Positions 32,900 through 44,640 are shown, numbered from the stretch's first letter. The stretch is DNA of 64,000 nucleotides from Isoetes taiwanensis (GCA_021234155.1 JAJEKV010000003.1:19886386-19950385), one strand, 5' to 3'. Program-made: numbers and translations. Notes: generated by a model not told the origin, from the sequence alone.

Positions 32900-33984
32900 T
32901 CACCTTTTTACAATCCATCTCTTGCCAGATGTTCTAAAGCCACCTAAACCTTGATCGCTACTTTCACCGCTACTCTCAGCTCCACTTACATATAACTTCT
33001 TACTACGAATAACTCCGCTGTCACTGATACTCCCAGCCAAAAGCGGATCATCAATTCCTCTAATTCCTCTAATTGCACTGATAGGTGGCTTCTCCCTTAC
33101 TGATGAAGCAATAAACGAGTCATCTTTGCTGCGTTTCTTTTCTTTTTTTCGCTGTAGGTGCTCATTTATGCGAGTAATACTTTTTTCTATAGGCTCAACT
33201 GCCTGGTGAACGGTAAGCTTGACATCATTCACTACCCGAGAGCCAGATAAAATCAGGTTATTTGTGAAGCATTATACCTCATAAGATTCTTTCAAGGTGA
33301 AAAAAATGTTTGCATGTTGTAAAACCATTATAAGCATTACTTGTTCACCACCACTGAATACGATGTCTTGGAAACTCTGCTTTACACTTGTATGAATAGT
33401 GCCAACATTTGGGATGTGATGCCGCAAAATTGCCCGCCTCTCACTTTCTTTGATTTCATCAGGATCAAGAGGTGAGTCAATTGATGCGTAGTCCGAAAGA
33501 ACAGAAACACTACCATAGCCTGGTTCAAATAACAGTTGATAAGGCCTTGCTGGAAATATGTACATGTGAGCTACTGCAGCAATAGCCATCTGCAAGGAAA
33601 CATACACTGATGTCTTAACAATAATCAGCTAAATATTTAGTCTATTATAATTTTTATTTTGAACGGAAAATCATATCCTGATGGAGTCGTTGAGATGTTA
33701 AACAGGATCATTGGCAATTCTAGTCTACGGTTGCATTTACAATATTGTGGGCTTATTTTCAAAGGATTATGCTAATCAATGAATTGAAAGATGTAGTCAT
33801 TCATATATATGCAATGCTGAAGAACCTTACCTCTATGCATATGATGAAATCCTGCAAACTTGCTTGCAACTTCATCCCTTCAATAGATGATACGTTAATG
33901 GCACCTGAACCAAAAAGAACTGCTATGCATACACCTTGCCACCAAGTTGCAAATACTATAGCTTTGAATGAAATGAATTTTGCC
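32900..33984 (-). pseudogene. LAZ1-like C-terminal exons, copy B
   Basis: Exon a, 33984-33831 (cut at its 5' side), exon b, 33589-33341 (83 codons, acceptor TTGCAG, donor GTAATG), and exon c, ending at a stop at 32900. Exon c reads VNDVKLTVHQAVEPIEKSIT and RGIDDPLLAGSISDSG, then SAESSGESSDQGLGGF, the typical LAZ1 tail. Frames are open, unlike copy A. The acceptor before exon c reads CGG where CAG would be expected. The 5' end of exon a joins a subtilase fragment at 33984, so no complete gene exists here. Confidence 0.8.
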
Positions 33985-34396
33985 TACTTTTTTAGTTTTT
34001 ATAGTACTTCTTGATTATGCTGCTAGATGCATAACCTACAGCACTCGCCGGAAGCAAATGACTATCTGCGATCAGCCCCTCCCCATCTGTCGCAGAATTA
34101 GCAAGAATCATTCCTCTGCCTCCTGTAGACAACACAACGCCACCTTTCTTCACCCGTGGGTTGTTTCCCTATCACATAACACTATCTTCCCCTACACTAG
34201 CTTTGGATCTAAAGAGCCAGCCAAACAGAGGCTAGAACTATATGTATCGGTTCCGTTCTTAGTCAAGAAAGCATCTCCAGCAAACCTTATGAGGAGCCAC
34301 TACCAAATTCTCACTTTGCTATCTTCTGCAACTTTCTCCAAAACTTGAGAGACATTAGCTGTAGGGCTACTGACTTTTCCAACTTTGACTTGGACA
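33985..34396 (-). pseudogene. subtilase PA-domain fragment (copy C)
   Basis: Reads FAGDAFLTKNGTDTYSSSLC, then LAGSLDPKLV and GKIVLCDRE and KKGG-V-LS, matching the stretch just before and inside the subtilase PA domain. Homology with A and B stops at about 34396 (after CTTGGACAGG), where A and B turn into ferrochelatase exon 2'. Copy C may therefore preserve the original sequence upstream of the chimera. Confidence 0.65.
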
Positions 34397-35243
34397 GGTT
34401 TGTTTAAATATTCCTACAAATCAAGAGAAAATGAAAACAACAGAACGTCACAAAAGACATAAAAACATACAGAACCATTCAACTGCAGAGTGCAAAATGT
34501 GAAAAGATATGCAGAAAAGGTTACATGACCATAAATGAAAGAATAACGACATTGTTAAGATGCAAGGAGGGGCCCAAACACTTGCAGTTCTAAATGTCCT
34601 GGGCGTAAACACTTCCAGTTGGTTGCAACATAACGTGTTGGTTCTGCTCACATATTGGTCCTGCTAACACATTGGTCCTGCAAACTAATTTAATGGAACA
34701 ATTGATGTTTTTCCATTTTGAACTGCTCAGAGGCATTCCTTCTGATATCATGAAGTAGGTACATTAATATTTCGAAGCCTATCATATGACACGAAAACTG
34801 ATGAGAAGACAACCTGAACTGTGCCAGAGAGAATCCCATCTTATTCAAAAGATTCAGTGTCAAGATAACCTTGTCTTGCTCGAAAACCATCAGCTGAAAC
34901 GTTTAAACGTTGTCCTTGTAAAATTTCCCTTTAGAAGACAACTTTGAAAAGGATTTAGCCAAGTGATTGACACATAAGGCTGCTCTAAATCATTTTGTAT
35001 AACATGGTTGTTTTAAATTGGGTGCTGCCAAGTTACATTTGAGAAACCAAGAGTATTAAACATCCTAACTATTCTTGCAAAGCAACAAGCAGATTTACCT
35101 TGATCAGCTACTGCTTTTAAAGAGACAAAAGCCAGCCAAAGAAGTTTTAGATGGCCCTCCTGTGTGGCCCCAAGATGGCATAACTTAAGTAACGCCCCAA
35201 GATGGCATAACTTAAGTAACAAAATAATACTTGACAAGCCACT
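34397..35243. other. unassigned sequence between two subtilase pieces
   Basis: In an intact subtilase this interval would encode the rest of the S8 domain, including the oxyanion Asn; no such motifs are seen. A 27-bp tandem duplication (core AAGATGGCATAACTTAAG) lies at 35168-35222. It may be an intron or an insertion. Confidence 0.4.
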
Positions 35244-35480
35244 TCAAGCTGTAAGGGGAGCCATCCCTTCCGCAGTCCCCTCGGCAAATCCCAGCATGCT
35301 GGCACGGTATACATAACGCCCAGCAGAAGTGGAAGCAGTGTGAGTGCCATGCCCATCGGAATCCCGAGCGGATTTGAACTCTGAGGTCTCATTTATGGGT
35401 CCGCTCCTGCAAAAATAACGAGCCCCCACAAGCTTATTATTACAATGTGAGGCATTGAATCCAGGACAAGAAGCAAAAAC
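35244..35480 (-). pseudogene. subtilase catalytic-domain fragment with the His motif
   Basis: Minus frame reads [18 protein letters not shown], then [20 protein letters not shown] and [21 protein letters not shown] is the catalytic His motif of plant S8A subtilases, usually extracellular serine proteases. The frame then leaves the family (PLTA stop instead of the usual A-Y-VCW segment). The catalytic Asp and Ser blocks are missing here. Together with 33985-34396 it looks like the relic of one subtilase gene on the minus strand. Confidence 0.7.
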
Positions 35481-37481
35481 AAGAGCAACGCCATAGCCGA
35501 AGCCAGAGGAAAATGCTTGGAAGGAGGGGCATTTCTCGACAGAGGTGGGGAGGGGTCGCGGGGTGGCTATTTTGGGAGGAAGGCGCGGAAGGGAGGGCAG
35601 AATCCGAGGTGCAGAAGCCATAGCCAAGTCCGGCGGATAGCGTTTGTGTAGCAGGCTGATAATGGGGCTGGATGACCGACCATTTACAGGCAGCAGCCAG
35701 TTTTTAGCAGTCATCAGCATATGCTAGGTATATGCCATCATATACTTGAATATGCCCACATACCCACATAAACGAGGGTTTGCCCCCCTAGGGGCAACCC
35801 AATAAATACCGTGAAAGGAACCGAAAGAGATAGCAGATGAAAAATTGTAAGAAAATGAACGGATTTGAATTTACCATAACAAGAACCAAATAATAGCCAT
35901 TAAAGAAGGACCTAAAAATAGCTATTAAAGAGGAGCTTTTAGAGTTAAACTTTAGAGCCACCATTAAATTAGTGACTATGCTAATCTACGTTGAAACTGG
36001 GCCTATGTTGATGGATTTCTCATATATTTTAAAGGCATAATTACTTACCTATTTCCTGCCTCCACCACCATCTTCGAGTGTGGAGCATAGTATTGTGCGC
36101 TGTAATGCCCACTATTTGGAGCCATAGTATGCCACAATCACTTGTCTTTCATACTGTTGCGATATAAGTCTCGCTCTTACGACAAACTGCGTATGCGCTC
36201 ATGTTTACCTTCATAAAATGGATCCCACCACACTTCCAGCTCTAATCTGGCCTAAGATTCCTAGGGCCATTGCCATCTTTTCTTTTGGATTCGGTTCAAC
36301 CCTTGTCCTACCTAGCACATACGTTTCCATGGCAAGGCATTTTTAATTTAAGCTGGCAAGTCAATTCAATGCGATGTTATCTTATTTAATCTTTTGAGAT
36401 GTTTATAATATTTTAGATTGCCATTTTAAGTTTTTTTTAGATTTACCTTGATCTCTTCTAGATTCGTATTCGTGGAAGCTGCAAGTTTTAGAGCTAGAAC
36501 ACAAGTCATTATACTACTCAACTTGCTCGTCATGCTATTGTCTCCAAGATGTGTAGGTCTTGATTAGGTTTAACTTCTTTCACCTAAAACATGAAACAAT
36601 TAGAAAAAACTGTAATTTAACATTGGTATACAGAACTTGTATGATAACAATGTTTTTTGCTCCTTTGTGTATTTTCTTTTAATCTCATTTATCTTCCGAA
36701 GTTTGCCAACTTGATTGAGCTTGTTGGTGCTTGCCTTGACATGCTGCTTGGTTTATCTTGCTAGCAATATTTTACTTGAAGATCTTTAATGCCACATTGC
36801 CTTGAAAGAGAAAGTTCACGCATTTTTCTCTTATTTTTGTGGCAAGTGTAGTTGCTATAGTAGGTACTATACCTCGTTTAAAGATATTATAAAATGAAGT
36901 GATAAATAATCAACTACTTCACATTATAATTGACCATTATCTATCAAGAATTTGAACAAAATCAAGAAATTTTTGCTTTTGATAAGAGACTTAGCTTTGT
37001 GGAGTTCAATTCAAGACTTAGCTCTATCAGTGCAAGGTGACAGAGTCAGGCAACCACATATTGGAAACATATTATGGCTCCTTGAATTTGTCAAAATCAA
37101 GTAACGTATATTTATCTATCCATCTATTTTGCTAAGGTGATTTGACCTTGTATATTTACTTTGTTTATTATTTACGTTCTGAAATACAAGTTTGGATCAA
37201 ATTCTAAAATAAGCAGGATTTGTCAAAAGAAGACTGACTAAATTTATTTGAAGATTAAGTTTTGATAATTTTGATTTCCATTCACATAATTTAGTCAATG
37301 ATAGCCTTTTATTACTTTAAAACTAGTGTTTCTCATTTTTTTTTTAAGATTTGAAATTTAAGAAACTACGATAATAATTTCACATATTTCATATTTGAAT
37401 GGTATTGTCATTGGCTTCTTAATTATGCTAGTATGTAAGTACTTTTTAATCCTAATTTCAAGAGTGAGATTGATTGCGTCC
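35481..37481. other. intergenic; short A-rich repeat relic at about 35805-35875
   Basis: Around 35720-35815 the sequence resembles, inverted, the block at 5905-6050. It is followed by GTGAAAGGAACCGAAAGAGATAG, a phrase that also flanks the A-rich repeat at 44950-44985. Nothing else was recognised up to the LTR element. Confidence 0.45.
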
Positions 37482-39259
37482 TGTTGACCCTCAACCTGAC
37501 TAGAGAGTCAAGCACAATAATCCAACTTGAATTTATGCTCAAGTTGGGGTTAGAACCTCCAGATCACTTAAGGTGATCAGTCTATACAAGAATTTTTTAG
37601 GAAAAAAGCTCAAATATCAAGTATTCATACCTTTCCCAATTCAGGAATAAGGAGCCTTCACTCAAATCGATATAGTTGGCATAGATGAATTGATTTCTGA
37701 GGTCAAATGATTATGGCTTGTGTAGAAAAGTTATAGGCATGCAATGGAAAAGATCTTGACCGAGTCTGAGCTCTAATCTGTGAGATATTCGATCTCAAAG
37801 TTGAGTCAATTTTTGGTCAATACCAGTCAAAGCCACAGACAGATCTCAGAATTTAGTAATTTGAGCTACAGGGGGGATTTTTGAAAAATTCCAAAACTAA
37901 GGTGGAGTGTAGGTTCCAAGGATGTGGGGCAAACAATCAAATCTTGTTTTGGATCATTAAAACTAATTTTTTTGGCATTGTTTTGTGGATAACAGTCTAA
38001 AATCATATCAGACAGAATGCAAAAAATTATGACTTGAGTTTGGAATGGTTTTTTCTCGAACTTTTTGTGCACTCAGGTGCAAATATAGTTGGAAATAAGG
38101 GGCAACTGGTCATATGCAAGAAAAGATTATGGAATATCTTACTGTAAAAATGTTTGCATGGCAAAAATACTAGGAGATCATGACAGTCAATTTTTTAACA
38201 CTTGGCAGGCAATTTTCATTGATATGAAGGTAATACAAGATGAATATGGGTCACAAGATCATAAATCAATCATCAGAAGATCTCAAAAGGTCATGTAATA
38301 ACATCATAATAGGATAATCAGTCCAATTTTCTCAAATTGGACTGTGGAATGCTCAGAAACTTCATGAACGTCTTCAGATCATGCTCAGCATGTATCAATG
38401 TTGAGGTTTGATGTGTCTGGGCCTTCAAAAAGTTGTGTGTCAATCACCCCAAATTTATTTTCAAAATTTTGTGAATCCAGAATCTTAGGCATCAATTATG
38501 GGTTTGTTGGGTAGCTAAGAGGCGGGAAAGAAAGATTTGGGAGGAATTTAAGGCAGAAACTGAGGTATCTGGCCGATTCGAATGATATTTCTAAGTTTAG
38601 GGTTTATGGAGGGAATCTCACGAGCATTTTTCGAGTATATTTTGAGATTCTGGCCTTTTAAAAAATCAATTTTCAATGGTTTAAATGAGAAAATCAAACC
38701 TTAGAGTTTTGAGAATCTTGTAGGGATCTTTGAGGATGCCTTCCAAGAATTTGGGAGCATATCTGACCTTGCCACGTGGCATAGAGCATCTTCATGGCAT
38801 TTAGAATGATACCCAAGTTATCCACCTAGGATCCTAATGTTCCATAGTAGGGTTTGTTTTTCAAAGGCAAAGGCCAAAAAAGGGGATGGAAATATGGGAT
38901 AGAAATGAGCTTATGATGAGATAAAGGAAGAATTGAGGAATCAAAGCAAAAACTGGGACAAAGCATAGGAGGATGGAGATGAGGATAGTTTGGGACAAAA
39001 ATTCTAGATTACCATGGGGTCTTCCAAACTCTAACTTCCAATCTTCAAAAAGTATCTTCCAATCTTCTTACCCAAAGTCTTGTAAGCATCTTTTGACTAT
39101 CTTTGACCTCAAATGAAGTATCTCCTATGGAAGTTGACCTTGAAGATAAATATCCTTTGACCTCCACACCAATGTTGACTACCAAGCTCTTCTTTGACTT
39201 AGCCTTCCTAGCTTCAACACATAAACCAACAATTAGTATGTTGCCCTTTGGGGGCAACA
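37482..39259 (-). repeat. 3' LTR (left)
   Basis: 1778 bases, TG...CA ends inside TGTTG/CAACA. Direct repeat of 42555-44302. It keeps a segment of about 30 bases near 38097-38130 that the other LTR has lost. Confidence 0.93.
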
Positions 39260-39600
39260 TCTCGCCAAAACAAGAAAATGGCTGGTCCCCTCAGCCATAT
39301 TATGCCAAAGGGAATATATAGAGGGGTCTTCAAACTTTGTCATAGTGTGCAAAATGAGAACAAGATGGAATAGAGTGTAGGGTGCAAATACTGATGAGAT
39401 GAGTGTGAGTGTGGTGATGTTGTGGTGATAGTGAGGTGAAATGAGTGTAATGAGTGTGAATATGGTAGTAATATGGTATGAATAGAGTGTGATGGGTGAA
39501 TAAGGATAAAATAAGTGTGAGGATGATAAAGAAATGGTGTGAGTGAAGTGTGAATGATGTAAGGAGATAAGATGAATGTGCTAGTGTTGAGATCTCGATC
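39260..39600. other. 3' internal non-coding region of the LTR element
   Basis: Contains many GTGAGTGTGA/GTGATG-like words and, near the LTR, CTGGTCCCCTCAG, a phrase also found at the same place (52303-52315) in the second LTR element; on the coding strand it is the purine-rich CTGAGGGGACCAG. No coding frame. Confidence 0.6.
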
Positions 39601-42600
39601 TTAAAGCACCACTTTTTTTTCTACAGGTACAATGCAAGATACCCATTCTGGATTAATGATTTCAATGATAACACCTGCATCTAGCATTTTATCCAACTCA
39701 TCTTTGATTAGTGCCATCAATGAAGCATTAATTCTTCTCAATTTTTGAAAAACAGGCTTACAACCTTCTTTAATCTTAATCTCAAATTGGCATACCTCAG
39801 TTTTAATACCAGTGAGCTCGGAATAATCCCAGGCAAATACATCTTTTCTTTCTTCAAAAAACATTTGTATGTTCTCCCTATTTGGATATTCAATCAAATC
39901 TCCAACAAACAGGGTTCTAGTCTTACCATTTTTTGTGATTGCAATCTCTTCAGTATCCTTTTCCTCTGATGCGTTAATGGTTAGAATGGGACAAAGTGCT
40001 TTTACCTCACTAGCATCAAGATCTTCCTCTGGGATAGCTCCTTCAGTTAAATGTGACATGAGAGTCTCTCTACATAAAGCATCAGCTTCCATATTTTTCT
40101 CTCTTGGTATGTGAGTGATCTCCCATGAGGCAAAACTCGAGAGTACTCCCATTACTTGATTTTTTAGGAGCTCCATATCTGCATTTTTTGTTTGGTAATC
40201 TCCTGAAACTTGTCTGCAAATTAATTGTGAGTCACCATAGATGTGAATGTTAGCAATATCCATAGCTTTGGCCTCCTGAAGACCTGCAATCAAAGCCTTA
40301 TATTCTGCTACATTAGATGTGACTTGGGGGAAGATTCTTCCTACTTTAGCTAAGAGTTTGTGAGAAGAATCTTTCAAAATAGCAGCAGATGATGCAATAT
40401 TTATTTTTTTAGAAATACCTCCATCAAACCGTAAGAATCCTGATGGTTCTTGTCTGCTGGGGAGTGCACATTCCATAATAAGAGGAACCATTTCATATTT
40501 TCTTGATCTTGTATTTTTTATTCTGTAAGATCCCAAAGGTTCTTCAATTAACATTTCTTTAATAAAGTTTACCTCTTCTTTGGAGCCATAAGAGCCATCT
40601 TGATTGTAAATTGTAGCAGTTTGAGAGCCATTGGAGATGGTGCATCTCCCTTGAGACCAGACTGGTCTAGCATCCACAGTGGCCAACCATCTCCTCCCTA
40701 AGAGTAGATCATAGATGTCAGATTCATCCTTTATATCTTCAAAAGCCACTACAATAAAGTTAGCAGCTACAGTTATGCCTTCTGTATTAACAGGCACCTT
40801 AGTCACCACACCAATAGGAGTAATCTTAGCATTATAAAAAGATCTTAATAATATAGAAGCTTTCTTGTCCACCTCGAAACCACACTTCTTCATAATGTGA
40901 TATGGCATGATGTTTAGGGGGGATCCCCCATCAAGTAACACATTTGAGAAGGTATAACCTCCTAAAGCAGCTGAACATGTGAATGCCCCAGGGTCTTCTT
41001 CATTCTGTGCTAGGACAAGGTTAGTGGCATCAGTAAAATTTACACAAGCATTCAATTTCTCACCACCAGTTTGCTGAAGTACTCTTTTTCTATAGCTAGG
41101 TGCAACCTTTAGCAAGGTGAAAAGATCCACACTTACTTTGGAGTTTTTGAGCAAAACATCAACTTCATCAAGGTCTTGATCTTTCTTACCATATTTTTGC
41201 TGTGGGGGTGGAGCTATCATTTGAACAGGTGATTCCACTATAGGTGGTGAAGACCTGGCAGTGGGATGTCTACTTGATTCAACATGTACATGGGCTTCAT
41301 TCATGCTTCTAGTTTGCACTACCATCACTTCTTCAGCTTTGGGAACTTCTGTAGCCTGAATAAACCTTATAGAAGTACTTGGTTCAGCAAATCTCACAGG
41401 AGGTTTAGGTTCTGGTCTCTTTTCTTTTTCCTGCTTAGCAAAGTATTCCTTAACAGCACACTTGATATCAGTATGGCCAATTTCTTTACAAAAAGAACAA
41501 ATAGGACATTCCTTTCCAAAGTGGCCTTTTCTATTGCATTTAGGACACACTTGCCAATAGCAAATTTCTGATGGGTGAGAATTCCTATTGCAATGAATAC
41601 ATTCAGGGTAAGTTTTACCTGTTCTTGTAGCCTTGAGTTCAACCAATTGTTTGGTTAGTTCTGCTAAAGCCTCAGTAACTTTAGATAGGTCTGCCTTGAC
41701 CTCTGCAACTTGAGAATTAGCTTCCTCCTCTTTAGATTTCTTCTTTTGTTTCTGTATGGCATAAACTGGAATGGAAGGATGATGGTCATATTGTGCATCA
41801 GTAGCATCAGGATAAAAAGGATCATGGTTATGGTGAGAGACATGATGTTTGTCAGGCAAAGTAGAGAGCATCTGAGTCAGGTCAGTGGTTTTGGCAAAAA
41901 CTTTGTATATAGAATCAAATCCTTCAGCAGCTTGGATCTTGAGAAGCTTCCTTTGGATATTTGGTCTCCTTTCCAAACCATTAATAAAAGCAGTGACTAG
42001 AAAAAGGGTTGGAATTGTGACTTGAGCTCTTTGACACCTGCTCATATATGTACTAAATCTTTCTTTGTACTGATTCACACTTTCCCCTGCATGTATGGAA
42101 AAACTTTGCAACTCATTAACCAAATCTTTTGGAGCAGCCAACTTACCAAACCTATCTAAGAACTTCTTGACGAGCTCATCCCATGAGGTGGTCCCCATTA
42201 ACTTTTCATAAGTTAACCAAGCACCAGCCTCACTCTCCTCTTTGAAACATTTTTCAAATTCTGAAAGCTTGCATCCTTTTTTAAAACCATAGTCCCTGTA
42301 ATAATCTTCAAATATTCTCAAAAAGTTGTTAGCACTCATGCTGGAATCAAAAGTAGGCAAGAGAACAGGGACATTCAATTCAAATTGATATGGCAGGTTC
42401 TGAAGCAGACTAGTTGAGAAACTTGAGGGCAATGGCCTTCCCCTGCAATGATCTGGTGCATCAACATCATCTAATGGTTCTTGTTCTGCTGGAAATTTTT
42501 GTTTTGGAGCCATGGGTTCTGAGATCCAAGAAGATCTCGGTAGAACCTCCAAGATGTTGACCCTCAACCTGGCTAGAGAGTCAAGCACAATAAGCCAACT

Positions 42601-42615
42601 TGAATTTATGCTCAA
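39601..42615 (-). CDS. retrotransposon Gag-protease-RNase H-(RT start) polyprotein
   Basis: An uninterrupted 1004-codon frame; by position after the primer site, translation most likely starts at Met35 (MAPKQKFPAEQEP; 42511-42513). Residues about 75-250 are the gag capsid region. Three CCHC zinc knuckles follow: C339-C342-H347-C352, C357-C360-H365-C370, C373-C376-H381-C386. The retropepsin motif is LLDGGSPLNIM (D562), DGGS being usual in plant Ty3 elements. Next is an RNase H with all four acidic residues: FDGG (D731), AEYKALIAGL (E771), YGDSQLI (D795) and ADAL (D845); the AEY-ALI-GL and DSQL patterns are those of archaeal-like RNase H. FAWDYSELTGI and DKMLDAGVI belong to the RT entry. The frame stops after VPVEKK in an A run. 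RNase H before RT is unusual. Confidence 0.92.
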   Translation of the reverse strand: MSINSSWLIVLDSLARLRVNILEVLPRSSWISEPMAPKQKFPAEQEPLDDVDAPDHCRGRPLPSSFSTSLLQNLPYQFELNVPVLLPTFDSSMSANNFLRIFEDYYRDYGFKKGCKLSEFEKCFKEESEAGAWLTYEKLMGTTSWDELVKKFLDRFGKLAAPKDLVNELQSFSIHAGESVNQYKERFSTYMSRCQRAQVTIPTLFLVTAFINGLERRPNIQRKLLKIQAAEGFDSIYKVFAKTTDLTQMLSTLPDKHHVSHHNHDPFYPDATDAQYDHHPSIPVYAIQKQKKKSKEEEANSQVAEVKADLSKVTEALAELTKQLVELKATRTGKTYPECIHCNRNSHPSEICYWQVCPKCNRKGHFGKECPICSFCKEIGHTDIKCAVKEYFAKQEKEKRPEPKPPVRFAEPSTSIRFIQATEVPKAEEVMVVQTRSMNEAHVHVESSRHPTARSSPPIVESPVQMIAPPPQQKYGKKDQDLDEVDVLLKNSKVSVDLFTLLKVAPSYRKRVLQQTGGEKLNACVNFTDATNLVLAQNEEDPGAFTCSAALGGYTFSNVLLDGGSPLNIMPYHIMKKCGFEVDKKASILLRSFYNAKITPIGVVTKVPVNTEGITVAANFIVVAFEDIKDESDIYDLLLGRRWLATVDARPVWSQGRCTISNGSQTATIYNQDGSYGSKEEVNFIKEMLIEEPLGSYRIKNTRSRKYEMVPLIMECALPSRQEPSGFLRFDGGISKKINIASSAAILKDSSHKLLAKVGRIFPQVTSNVAEYKALIAGLQEAKAMDIANIHIYGDSQLICRQVSGDYQTKNADMELLKNQVMGVLSSFASWEITHIPREKNMEADALCRETLMSHLTEGAIPEEDLDASEVKALCPILTINASEEKDTEEIAITKNGKTRTLFVGDLIEYPNRENIQMFFEERKDVFAWDYSELTGIKTEVCQFEIKIKEGCKPVFQKLRRINASLMALIKDELDKMLDAGVIIEIINPEWVSCIVPVEKKVVL
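42533..42551 (-). other. primer-binding site, tRNA-Gln type
   Basis: On the minus strand it reads TGGAGGTTCTACCGAGATC, three bases after the 5' LTR. Its complement ends ...GGTAGAACCTCCA, which fits the 3' end of plant tRNA-Gln as I remember it. The second element has the same site with one change and the same 3-base spacing. Confidence 0.75.
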
Positions 42616-44302
42616 GTTGGGGTTAGAACCTCCAGATCACTTAAAGGTGATCAGTCTATGCAAGAATGTTTTAGGAAAAAAGCCCAAATATCAAGTACTC
42701 ATACCTTTCCCAATTCAAGAATAAGGAGCCTTCACTCAAATCGATATAGTTGGCATGGATGAATTGATTTCTGAGGTCAAATGATTATGACTTATGTAGA
42801 AAAGTTATAAGCATGTAATGGAAAAGATCTTGACCGAGTCTGAGCTCTAATCTGTGAGATATTCGATCTCAAAGTTGAGTCAATTTTTGGTCAATACCAG
42901 TCAAAGCTACAGATTGATCTCAGAATTTAGTAATTTGAGCTACAGGGGGAATTTTTGAAAAATTCCAAAACTAAAGTGGAGTGTAGGTTCCAAGGATGTG
43001 GGGCAGACAATCAAATCTTGTTTTGGATCACTAAAACTATTTTTTTGGCACTGTTTTGTGGATAACAGTCTAAAATCATATTAGACAGAATGCAAAAAAT
43101 TATGACTTGAGTTTGGAATGGTTTTTTCTCGAACTTTTTGTGCACTCAGGTGCAAATATAGTTGGAAATAAGAGGCAACTATTGTAAAAATGTTTGCATG
43201 GCAAAAATACTAGGAGATCATGACAGCCAATTTTTTAACACTTGGCAGGCAATTTTCATTGATGTGAAGGTAATACAAGATGAATATGGGTCACAAGATC
43301 ATAAATCAATCATCAGAAGATCTCAAAATGTCATGTAATAATATCGTAATAGGATAATCAGTCCAATTTTCTCAAATCGAACTGTGGAATGCTCAGAAAC
43401 TTCATAAACATCTTCAGATCATGCTCAACATGTATCAATGTTGAGGTTTGATGCGTCTGGGCCTTCAAAAAGTTGTGTGTCGATCACCCCAAATTTATTT
43501 TCAAAATTTTGTGAATCCAGAATCTTAGGCATCAATTATGGGTTTGTTGGGTAGCTAAGAGGCGGGAAAGAAAGATTCGGGAGGAATTTAAGGCAGAAAC
43601 TGAGGTATCTGGCCGCTTCGAATGATATTTCTAAGTTTAGGGTTCATGGAGAAAATCTCACGAGCATCTTTCGAGTATATTTTGAAATTCTGGCGTTTTA
43701 AAAAAATCAATTTTCAATGGTTTAAATGAGAAAATCAAACCTTAGAGTTTTGAGAATCTTCTATGGATCTTTGAGGATGCCTTCCAAGAATTTGGGAGCA
43801 TATCTGACCTTGCCACGTGGCATAGAGCATCTTCATAGCATTTCGAATGATACCCAAGTTATCCACCTAGGATCCTAATGTTCCATAGTAGGGTTTGTTT
43901 TTCAAAGGCAAAGGCCAAAAAATGGGATGGAAATATGGGATAGAAATGAGCTTATGATGAGATAAAGGAAGAATTGAGGAATCAAAGCAAAAAATGGGAC
44001 AAAGCATAGGAGGATGGAGATGAGGATATTTTGGGACAAAAAAATTCTAGATTACCATGGGGTCTTCCAAACTCTAACTTCCAATCTTCAAAAAGTATCT
44101 TCCAATCTTCTTACCCAAAGTCTTGTAAGCATCTTTTGACTATCTTTGACCTCAAATGAAGTATCTCCTATGGAAGTTGACCTTGAAGATAAATATCCTT
44201 TGACCTCCACACCAATGTTGACTACCAAGCTCTTCTTTGACTTAGCCTTCCTAGCTTCAACACATAAACCAACAATTAGTATGTTGCCCTTTGGGGGCAA
44301 CA
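42555..44302 (-). repeat. 5' LTR (right)
   Basis: 1748 bases, direct repeat of 37482-39259, immediately followed by the CGTCC target duplication. Confidence 0.93.
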
Positions 44303-44454
44303 CGTCCCTCAGCAATTTCACCCATTGTTTTATTACAAGGACTAAAGATTTATATCAAATCCCAAATCTTTTCACTTTGTTTATCTCGTTTAGAAGAGAG
44401 ATACATACAATAAAAGTCTTTTCGTTATAGCATTCTAGCCATTTATCTAAAGCT

Positions 44455-44640
44455 ATGCCCTCCCCAATTCCAGCTATAGAGTCCAATAAGTTCGGGCCTG
44501 AGCCTATGCAGATTGATCATGTGACCAAAAGGTTGGAGGTTTTGCAGACCTATATCGAGAGAGTCTTAGGTCTATCTGACATTTTCAGTCACCTAAAAGG
44601 GACCCCATCCTCTTTGGTAAAGAAGAGCACAAATAATATT
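44455..44640 (+). other. short open frame of unknown nature next to the A-rich repeat
   Basis: From the ATG at 44455 the frame reads MPSPIPAIESNKFGPEPMQI and LEVLQTYIERVLGL, then runs into the A-rich array where translation gives only Lys/Asn repeats. GPEPMQID has the flavour of a gag N-terminus, but there is too little to name it. Confidence 0.2.

Larger units (their letters stand above)
28885..33984. repeat. tandem duplication of a chimeric gene-fragment cassette
   Basis: Copy A (about 28885-31478) and copy B (31479-33984) carry the same order of subtilase, ferrochelatase and LAZ1 pieces, all on the minus strand. The offset is 2626 bases in the ferrochelatase part and 2540 in LAZ1 exon a; an 86-base segment of A (about 30234-30320) is missing from B. 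Outside a few clustered differences the copies are almost identical, so the duplication is recent. A third, partial copy of the subtilase part starts at 33985. Confidence 0.88.
37482..44302 (-). mobile_element. non-autonomous Ty3/gypsy-type LTR retrotransposon
   Basis: LTRs at 37482-39259 and 42555-44302 both begin TGTTGACCC and end GGGGGCAACA. CGTCC flanks the element on both sides (37477-37481 and 44303-44307). The coding strand is minus, so the right LTR is the 5' LTR. Three bases inside it is a primer-binding site complementary to the 3' end of tRNA-Gln. The internal region carries one long intact frame covering gag, protease, an RNase H and only the beginning of reverse transcriptase; RT core, the usual second RNase H and integrase are missing. 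It would need enzymes from a related element, such as the one at 50461-61699. The LTRs differ by scattered substitutions and a roughly 30-base deletion in the right one, so the insertion is not very recent. Confidence 0.93.

Noticed and set aside
37482..44302. An intact, autonomous retrotransposon
   Set aside because: The long frame is intact, but RT core, second RNase H and integrase are missing between 39260 and 39601.
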